The position numbers and the translations under genes are program-made. The notes below the pieces were generated by a model. The model searched no databases, had not been told where the DNA came from, and was given only the letters and a program-made list of their open reading frames with translations. Positions 15,593-20,662 of a stretch of 20,662 nt of DNA are shown here, piece after piece; position 1 is the first letter of the stretch; every line of letters starts with the position of its first letter. Source of the stretch: an uncultured Clostridia bacterium (GTDB lineage Bacteria > Bacillota > Clostridia > Oscillospirales > Ruminococcaceae); assembly GCA_947632425.1 (NCBI GenBank), contig CANRPG010000012.1, positions 1-20,662 of the forward strand, read 5' to 3'.

Positions 15593-16507
15593 TTATTCGA
15601 TTATCCGTACTTCACATTCAAGTGTGTAACCGGTTTTCTCTCTGACAATTCTCTGAACATCTTGAAGAAGCGTTTTTATATCGCTGAAAGTTGCATTGTT
15701 TTTGTTGATAACAAAGCCGCAGTGCTTTTCAGATACCTGAGCACCGCCGACCGTATAGCCTCTCAGACCGCTTTCTTGGATCAGTTTGCCTGCAAAGCTG
15801 CCGACAGGTCTTTTGAAAGCTGAGCCTGCACTGGGGTATTCAAGCGGCTGTTTTGATCTTCTTCGGGACATAAATTCGTCCATTTTTTCTTTTATTTTAT
15901 CGCTGCTGCCTTTGCAGAGTTTAAGCCATGCCTTTGTGACTATATAACCGTTGTTTTGAAAAACGCTCGTCCTGTAGCCAAGAGCCATTTCTTCAATACC
16001 GAAAATACGCTTGTCGCCGCTTTCGTTTACAGCCTCTGCCTTTGTAAGTACAAAAGACATCTCACCGTCATATGCGCCTGCGTTCATAAACACCGCGCCG
16101 CCTACCGTTCCGGGAATGCCGTATGCAAATTCAAGACCCGAAAGACCGCTATTAAGTGCAAACATACACAGCTGCCCCAAAGTACAGCCTGCCTGCACCT
16201 CTATCGTTTCATCATCTGCAAGGGAGATATTCTGAAAGTCTTTGCCCAGCAGCAGCACAGCGCCGTCAAACCCTTTGTCAGAGCACAAAACGTTTGAGCC
16301 GTTGCCCAGCACAAGCTTTTTTACATTCTCTTTACTGCAATATCCAAGGCACTGCGAAAGCGCTTCAACGCTGTTTATAAATATCATAACTGTGCAATTG
16401 CCGCCGACTTTGAAAGTAGTATGCCTGCTAAGCGGCTCCTGCGTAAGATACTTACAGCCGTGTCTTTCTGCAATATCTACAAGCGCGTTCAGATGTTTTT
16501 CATTCAT
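15593..16507 (-). CDS. murB: UDP-N-acetylenolpyruvoylglucosamine reductase
   Basis: MurB is the FAD/NADPH enzyme that reduces UDP-GlcNAc-enolpyruvate to UDP-MurNAc, the second committed step of peptidoglycan synthesis in the cytoplasm. The FAD-binding part shows TTFKVGGNC, LGNGSNVL and YGIPGTVGGAVFMNAGAYDGE. The catalytic serine is S229 in YPSAGSAFKRP, the same number as in Escherichia coli. The C-terminal VSEKHCGFVINKNNATFSD and the last strand CEVRII hold the conserved glutamate. The 304-residue length and YPSAGS sequence fit the shorter type IIa enzymes usual in Firmicutes. ATG 16507 follows GAGG by seven bases. It sits 18 bases after the PHP gene and 17 before rapZ. Confidence 0.97.
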   Translation of the reverse strand: MNEKHLNALVDIAERHGCKYLTQEPLSRHTTFKVGGNCTVMIFINSVEALSQCLGYCSKENVKKLVLGNGSNVLCSDKGFDGAVLLLGKDFQNISLADDETIEVQAGCTLGQLCMFALNSGLSGLEFAYGIPGTVGGAVFMNAGAYDGEMSFVLTKAEAVNESGDKRIFGIEEMALGYRTSVFQNNGYIVTKAWLKLCKGSSDKIKEKMDEFMSRRRSKQPLEYPSAGSAFKRPVGSFAGKLIQESGLRGYTVGGAQVSEKHCGFVINKNNATFSDIKTLLQDVQRIVREKTGYTLECEVRIIE

Positions 16508-16525
16508 AACAAAACCTCATAAGTA

Positions 16526-17254
16526 TTAGTCAAATAAAATATCGGGGTGCTTTTTAAGTATGCGGTCTCTTATCGTTTCCCAGTGTGCGTTGGCTACAAG
16601 CCTTTCGGGAAAGTCTATGCTCTGAGCCATTTGCAAGGCTATAGGCGTTTTGCCGATGAGCTCATGAAAATGCGCATCGGTATTTATGCAAATCATCGCA
16701 TCATATTTCTTGCATATCTTCATAAGCTCCAGCGCGTTTTCACGAGAGCCGCGCTTCCACATTATAGAACTTTCGTTTATCTCAATAAGCTTGTCGTACT
16801 CTTTGAATTTCTTAACGCACTTTTCCATGTCATACTCAAAATTCGCGGTGGTCGGGTGACCTATCATATCTACATTCTCATTTTCTGCAAGTTTAAGATA
16901 ACCGCGCGTGTGCTCCTCAATACTAGAGGGCGCAAGAGTATATTTATGGTAAGAAGCCACTATCCACTCTACAAAGCGGTAACTGTCTTCATCAAGGTCT
17001 AAAGCGCCGTCGTAGTCTACAATGTTTGCCTCAGCGCCGTGCACCACATACACCCCGTTTATTTTATGCGGAAGTATCTTGTAATTATGAAAATGCCAGC
17101 AGTGCGGTGAATCGGGCATAGTGCCGACATGGTCTGTCATGCCCAGAGCCTTAATGCCTGTGGCTGCCGCAAATGTGCAGTTTTCAGTGATAGTTGAATA
17201 TGCGTGCGTTGATGCAACTGTATGAGTATGCATATCCGCTTCAAGTTTTATCAT
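16526..17254 (-). CDS. YcdX-like PHP domain metal-dependent hydrolase
   Basis: A 242-residue, single-domain PHP protein, probably a cytoplasmic phosphatase or phosphoesterase with a trinuclear metal site. The N-terminus ADMHTHTVASTHAYSTI is very close to the YcdX/YdeX-family start. The expected ligands are present: H9 and H11, H17, D41-H42 in MTDHV, the HGAEANIVD glutamate, the IVASYHKY histidine, MIGHPTT and the terminal INTDAHFHE. The substrate of this family is not settled, and no sequence feature here decides it; histidinol-phosphatase activity is less likely because no his genes are nearby. ATG 17254 follows AGGAG by about eight bases. It is 17 bases after hprK, a linkage seen in other Clostridia. 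Confidence 0.9.
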   Translation of the reverse strand: MIKLEADMHTHTVASTHAYSTITENCTFAAATGIKALGMTDHVGTMPDSPHCWHFHNYKILPHKINGVYVVHGAEANIVDYDGALDLDEDSYRFVEWIVASYHKYTLAPSSIEEHTRGYLKLAENENVDMIGHPTTANFEYDMEKCVKKFKEYDKLIEINESSIMWKRGSRENALELMKICKKYDAMICINTDAHFHELIGKTPIALQMAQSIDFPERLVANAHWETIRDRILKKHPDILFD

Positions 17255-17271
17255 TATCTTTTCTCCTATGC

Positions 17272-18231
17272 TCAGAATGCTTCCCAGTCGTTTACCTTTT
17301 CCTGACCGTCCATTTGCAGGCCGAGTTTGTTCAGAAGTTCCTGTGCTGCATTATAGCCCATTTTCTTCTGACGATTGTTCATGGCGGCAACTTCGATAAT
17401 AACAGCCAAATTCCTGCCGGGTTTTATGGGTATGGTAAGACTGGGCACTTTTATGCCGAGAATCGAAGTATATTCGTTGTCAACGCCCATTCTGTCGTAA
17501 ACTTTGGTATTGCTCCATGTTTCAAGCTGGATAATAAGGTCTATCTTTTCTGACACCTTTACTGCGCCCATACCGAAAAGGCGGCGAGTGTTTATAATGC
17601 CTATGCCGCGCAGTTCGAGAAAGTGTCTTATGTTGTCGGGCGACTGACCTACAAGGCTTATATTCGACACCTTGCGTATCTCTACGGCATCGTCTGCAAT
17701 AAGCCTGTGACCTCTTTTTATAAGCTCTATAGCAGTTTCGCTTTTACCAACGCCGCTTTCGCCAACTATAAGTATTCCCTCGCCGTAAACTTCAATAAGT
17801 ACGCCGTGACGTGTTATCCTCGGCGCTAATCTCAGGTGCAGAAATGCTATAAGCTCCGAAATGAAGTCTGATGTACTTTCATTAGTGCGCACTATCGGCA
17901 CTTCATACTTTTCAGCGCACTCGCTCATCTCGGGGTAAAGCTCATGACCTCGGCAAATTGCAAAAAGCGGTATTTTCTTAGAAAACAGCATTTCTACCTT
18001 TTCACGCCTTGACTGCTCATCGATAGATGCCATATATGCAAATTCCATATTTCCGCATATCTGCACTCTGTCAACGTTGAAATATTCATAAAAACCCATA
18101 AGCTGAAGCCCCGGTCTGTTGCAGTCGTTGCATGAAATGTTTATCTTATCGGTATCCCTGGGAGTATACACAACTTCAAGATTCAGTTCTTCAACTATTT
18201 CTTTCAATGTTATGCTGTAATTGTCTGCCAT
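17272..18231 (-). CDS. hprK: HPr kinase/phosphorylase
   Basis: HprK phosphorylates Ser46 of the phosphotransfer protein HPr when fructose-1,6-bisphosphate and ATP are high, and removes the phosphate when free phosphate is high. It therefore sets CcpA-dependent catabolite repression in Firmicutes. The 319-residue protein has the N-terminal MurF-like domain and a C-terminal kinase domain with Walker A GESGVGKS at residues 157-164. RHRLIADDAVEI-like residues (RGHRLIADDAVEI) follow, and then the HprK signature LELRGIGIINTRRLFG. I place the start at ATG 18231. The in-frame GTG 18240 forms part of the ribosome binding site AGGTGA (18237-18242). It lies 14 bases after the YnbB-like gene. HPr itself is not encoded here. 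Confidence 0.96.
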   Translation of the reverse strand: MADNYSITLKEIVEELNLEVVYTPRDTDKINISCNDCNRPGLQLMGFYEYFNVDRVQICGNMEFAYMASIDEQSRREKVEMLFSKKIPLFAICRGHELYPEMSECAEKYEVPIVRTNESTSDFISELIAFLHLRLAPRITRHGVLIEVYGEGILIVGESGVGKSETAIELIKRGHRLIADDAVEIRKVSNISLVGQSPDNIRHFLELRGIGIINTRRLFGMGAVKVSEKIDLIIQLETWSNTKVYDRMGVDNEYTSILGIKVPSLTIPIKPGRNLAVIIEVAAMNNRQKKMGYNAAQELLNKLGLQMDGQEKVNDWEAF

Positions 18232-18236
18232 ATTTA

Positions 18237-18242
18237 TCACCT
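18237..18242 (-). promoter_or_regulatory. Ribosome binding site that fixes the hprK start
   Basis: The minus strand reads AGGTGA, five bases before ATG 18231. The GTG at 18240-18238 is in frame but inside this motif, so the protein is three residues shorter than the open frame suggests. Confidence 0.75.
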
Positions 18243-18245
18243 TTC

Positions 18246-19514
18246 TTAAAGTTTTATAAGACCCTTATTTATCATTTCCTGAGCCGCTGTCATAACGCCT
18301 GCTTTGCCGCTTGCATATGTAAGACCGCCTTGCAGCCACGCGGCAAATGGTTCGCGTATCGGTGCATCTGCCGAAAGTTCGATAGATGCGCCCATTGTGA
18401 ATGCGCCTGCCGCCATGATGACTTTGCTTTCATACCCGGGCATATCCCACGCTTCGGGGGTAACAAAGCTGTCAACAGGCGAGCCTTTCTGTATTCCCTG
18501 ACAGAACGCCACAAGGTTTTCTTCATTGCCAAGCAGAATCGAGGAAATTATATCCGTCCTCGTTTCGCTGCTCTTCGGCAGAGTAACAAAGCCCAGCTTT
18601 TCAAAAAGCCTGCACGCGAACACCGCAGTTTTCAGCGCGTTTGCCGTGACCTCGGGGGCGAAGAAGAAACCAAGCAGCATTTCCCTGCTCTGCCCCAGAG
18701 TGCAGCCTATCTCTTTGCCCATGCCAACGCAGGTCAGCCTGTCGGCGCATTTATTTACAAGGTCTTTTCTGCCTGCTATATATCCACCCGTTGAAGCTAT
18801 GCCGCCGCCGGGGTTTTTTATAAGCGAGCCTATTATAAGGTCAGCGCCGAATGAAAGAGGCTCATTTTTCTCAACAAACTCACCGTAGCAGTTATCTACC
18901 ATAACTATAATATCACTGTTTGCGCTTTTGGCAGCCGCTGCAATTTTGCCTATAGTTTCAACGGTCAGCGAAGGTCTTAAAGAATATCCTCTAGAGCGCT
19001 GAATATAACAAACCTTTGCACCTTTTGACATCTGCGCTATACTGTCAAGATCGGGCGTGCCGTCGTCATGAAGGTCAACTTGCGCATACTTTACACCAAA
19101 ATCAGCAAGAGAACCGCTGCCTCGGCTGCCGCGCAGACCTATAACTTCTTCAAGGGTATCGTAAGGCTTACCTGTGGCGGCGAGCATTGTATCTTCGCTG
19201 CGCAAAACACCGAACAACGCGGTAGAAAGCGCATGAGTGCCGTTTACAAAGGTATGCCGCACAAGGGCATCTTCACCGCCGAACGCCTGTGCAAAAACTT
19301 TGTCTATTGCTTCTCTGCCACAGTCGTCATAGCCATAGCCCGTTGTGCCTTTAAGACTGCTCTCGCTTACTCGGTTGTCAATAAAAGCCTTCAGCACCTT
19401 CTGACCGTTATAAGCGGCTGTTTCGGCAATTTTGCTGAACTGTCCGGCACATTCGCGCTCGCTTTCATCTGCGAGCATTACAAGCCTTTCATCAAATCCA
19501 AAAATATTTTCCAA
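18246..19514 (-). CDS. YnbB-like PLP-dependent protein (methionine gamma-lyase family, 'aluminium resistance' type)
   Basis: A 422-residue fold-type I PLP enzyme of the group annotated as methionine gamma-lyase family or aluminium resistance protein, next to glnR/miaA genes in Bacillus (YnbB). Recognisable segments are LKGTTGYGYDDCGRE (about 54-68), RHTFVNGTHALSTALFG (about 86-102), ATGKPYDTLEEVIG, MVDNCYGEFVE with the PLP-contacting Asp, and GSLIKNPGGG with the Schiff-base lysine K233 (codon 18816-18818). The true substrate is unknown in this family, and the lyase name is by homology. The likely start is TTG 19514, with GAGG eight bases upstream; the next in-frame ATG (M13) would delete conserved N-terminal sequence. 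It is three bases after the GNAT gene and 14 before hprK. Confidence 0.9.
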   Translation of the reverse strand: MENIFGFDERLVMLADESERECAGQFSKIAETAAYNGQKVLKAFIDNRVSESSLKGTTGYGYDDCGREAIDKVFAQAFGGEDALVRHTFVNGTHALSTALFGVLRSEDTMLAATGKPYDTLEEVIGLRGSRGSGSLADFGVKYAQVDLHDDGTPDLDSIAQMSKGAKVCYIQRSRGYSLRPSLTVETIGKIAAAAKSANSDIIVMVDNCYGEFVEKNEPLSFGADLIIGSLIKNPGGGIASTGGYIAGRKDLVNKCADRLTCVGMGKEIGCTLGQSREMLLGFFFAPEVTANALKTAVFACRLFEKLGFVTLPKSSETRTDIISSILLGNEENLVAFCQGIQKGSPVDSFVTPEAWDMPGYESKVIMAAGAFTMGASIELSADAPIREPFAAWLQGGLTYASGKAGVMTAAQEMINKGLIKL

Positions 19515-19517
19515 ATT

Positions 19518-20303
19518 TTATTCCTCACTTTTTCTGTCAAGTACGTGGTCTACGCTTATCTCTTTGAAACCTATCTCTTCATAGTAGCTTCTGCGGTGGT
19601 TTCTTGCAAACAGATAAACGGTTATGCCGTCAATATTCAGTTTTTCACCTATCCAGTAAAGCAAGCTGCGCGCGTACATTTTGCCGCGGTACTGCGGCAG
19701 CGTTGCCACCTGACCTATAAGAGCCTTTTTGTTGACTATATACTGAATAGTTGCAGTTGTACAGTTGTTAAGTATAAACGCCTGAGCGTAACCTCTGCGT
19801 ATGCGGTGAGATGTATCTGTCAGCCAGGTCTCATAGCACTGTGCAAGGTCGGGAAAGCCAGTTTTAAGTATATCAAAAACATCGTCCAGCTTTGGAAACT
19901 CGTTTATATCAAGCTGCGGCAGCTGGTTGCTGCACACAAACTCAAACTGATGTCTCTCGCCCAGCGTGTAGTCATCTTTTACATACCCGATAAGCCTTTG
20001 CGAATACTCGTCAGCTATCTCTGCGGTCTGCGGCTTGTTTGTTCTTATAAGGAAAGCAATATCTTCTAAAGCCTCGTCGTCAAACTTTTTGCCATTGTAA
20101 CACTCGGCAATGAGCGAGCTGTTGAATATGCTTACAATGCCTTTTTCTTCACCGCCCGAAAATACATAGAAGAATCTGCAAAATTCATACTTTATACGGT
20201 ATGCATCGAAATGCGATATTATTTTCCGCGAATAATGGCTTTCTTTCAACATTCGCAACTTTGTTTTGAATTCTGCTGCTTCCGTTAATACTTGTTTTAT
20301 CAT
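19518..20303 (-). CDS. GNAT family N-acetyltransferase
   Basis: A 261-residue protein whose C-terminal part carries a GNAT fold: ALIGQVATLPQYRGKMYARSLL (quoted in part; residues about 194-216) is motif A, the acetyl-CoA pyrophosphate loop, and the strand ITVYLFARNHRRSYYEEIGFKE is motif B (N-H-R...Y..IGF). The usual Q/RxxGxG/A loop reads Q204-Y-R-G207-K-M209, with Met at the last small position. The N-terminal ~130 residues are a divergent domain, probably a second GNAT-like half. The substrate is unknown. ATG 20303 overlaps the upstream M42 stop in an ATGA arrangement, indicating translational coupling. It is three bases before the YnbB-like gene. Confidence 0.85.
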   Translation of the reverse strand: MIKQVLTEAAEFKTKLRMLKESHYSRKIISHFDAYRIKYEFCRFFYVFSGGEEKGIVSIFNSSLIAECYNGKKFDDEALEDIAFLIRTNKPQTAEIADEYSQRLIGYVKDDYTLGERHQFEFVCSNQLPQLDINEFPKLDDVFDILKTGFPDLAQCYETWLTDTSHRIRRGYAQAFILNNCTTATIQYIVNKKALIGQVATLPQYRGKMYARSLLYWIGEKLNIDGITVYLFARNHRRSYYEEIGFKEISVDHVLDRKSEE

Positions 20304-20662
20304 ATAGTATTTATCCTGTCCAATAGTTTTTTTGCAAGTCTGTATGTGCTTTCAATGTCATTTACATCGGCAACGCAGCTTGCACTGTGAAGATATCTGC
20401 ACGGCACCGAGATGGCACAAGTTTTTACACCCGAACGCGAAATGTGTATCGCGCCTGCATCGTTGCCCCCTGCGACCTTTGTTTTTGTCTGGCAGGGTAT
20501 GCCGTTTTCTTTTGCGGTTTCAAATGCAAGGTCATAAAGCTGCCTGTCGTAAATCGTATGCCTGTCCATAAAAGATACTACCGCGCCCATGCCAAGCTCG
20601 CAAACCCTTTCATCGCCCTGCGAAGGTGGAATATCGGCGGCTGTGGTGGACTCTAAAACAAT
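20300..20662 (-). CDS. M42 family metallopeptidase (glutamyl/deblocking aminopeptidase type), partial (N-terminus beyond the right edge)
   Basis: Only the last ~120 codons are present, and the frame is open to base 20662. The conserved C-terminal half of M42 enzymes is clear. IVLESTTAADIPPSQ gives the acidic metal ligand and the ...AxD.P segment. VAGGNDAGAIHISRSGVKTC follows, and then SVPCRYLHSASCV, with the histidine that completes the dinuclear metal site. M42 (TET-type) proteins are cytoplasmic, often dodecameric, aminopeptidases that finish protein turnover; some were misnamed cellulases. A start at the internal Met (20590) would lose these residues and is not the real start. The ATGA overlap with the GNAT gene suggests a joint operon. 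Confidence 0.93.
   Translation of the reverse strand: MVLESTTAADIPPSQGDERVCELGMGAVVSFMDRHTIYDRQLYDLAFETAKENGIPCQTKTKVAGGNDAGAIHISRSGVKTCAISVPCRYLHSASCVADVNDIESTYRLAKKLLDRINTI

Noticed and set aside
19068..20069. Long plus-strand frame of 333 codons opposite the YnbB-like and GNAT genes
   Set aside because: It lies antisense to two well-supported genes, has no recognisable domain, and its Lys/Tyr/Phe-rich content is what their codon use would give on the opposite strand.
1..20662. CRISPR arrays, tRNA/rRNA genes, insertion sequences, phage genes or riboswitches
   Set aside because: I saw no spaced direct repeats, cloverleaf sequences, transposase motifs or long structured leaders; nearly all bases are coding with short gaps.

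Overview
The window is chromosomal DNA from a low-to-mid GC Gram-positive bacterium, most likely a gut Clostridia member near Ruminococcus/Oscillospiraceae. The evidence is the gene content (HPr kinase, WhiA, RapZ and a PHP-type DnaE close together, plus an atpI-B-E-F-H-A operon), strong AGGAG-type ribosome binding sites and consensus sigma-A promoters. The genus is an inference from gene order and protein style. Every gene I can support lies on the minus strand, so transcription runs from the right edge to the left. I see no tRNA, rRNA, CRISPR array, insertion sequence or phage gene, and no gene-free stretch longer than 300 bases.

Right block (20662 down to 4536). Ten genes are packed with gaps of 3-21 bases or a 4-base overlap, and no terminator is visible between them. 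In transcription order they are: the end of an M42 peptidase, a GNAT acetyltransferase, a YnbB-like PLP enzyme (methionine gamma-lyase family), hprK (carbon catabolite control), a YcdX-like PHP hydrolase, murB (cell wall precursor synthesis), rapZ, whiA, dnaE (DNA polymerase III alpha) and a 1915-residue DUF4011/DUF3320 helicase-nuclease. The hprK-PHP-murB-rapZ-whiA-dnaE run is a typical Clostridia arrangement. The yvcK gene that often sits between rapZ and whiA is absent here. The large helicase-nuclease occupies the slot 21 bases after dnaE. It carries a transglutaminase-like domain, an SF1 helicase, a Vsr-like nuclease domain and a winged-helix C-terminus, and it resembles single-protein antiviral defence candidates. 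It is the most interesting element of the window.

Middle (4535 to about 3541). A degV lipid-binding-protein gene has its own promoter (TTGATT, 17-base spacer, TATAAT) and a rho-independent terminator.

Left block (about 3504 to 1). The F-type ATP synthase operon starts from a perfect consensus promoter (TTGACA, 17, TATAAT) and runs atpI, atpB, atpE, atpF, atpH and the first 309 codons of atpA, cut by the left edge. The c subunit carries a two-glutamate, Glu-Ser-Thr ion site typical of sodium-binding rotor rings, so the enzyme may couple to sodium rather than protons.

Several genes (atpI, atpE, atpH, hprK) have an in-frame GTG or TTG inside the Shine-Dalgarno sequence that lengthens the open frame artificially. 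I give the downstream ATG as the start in each case.
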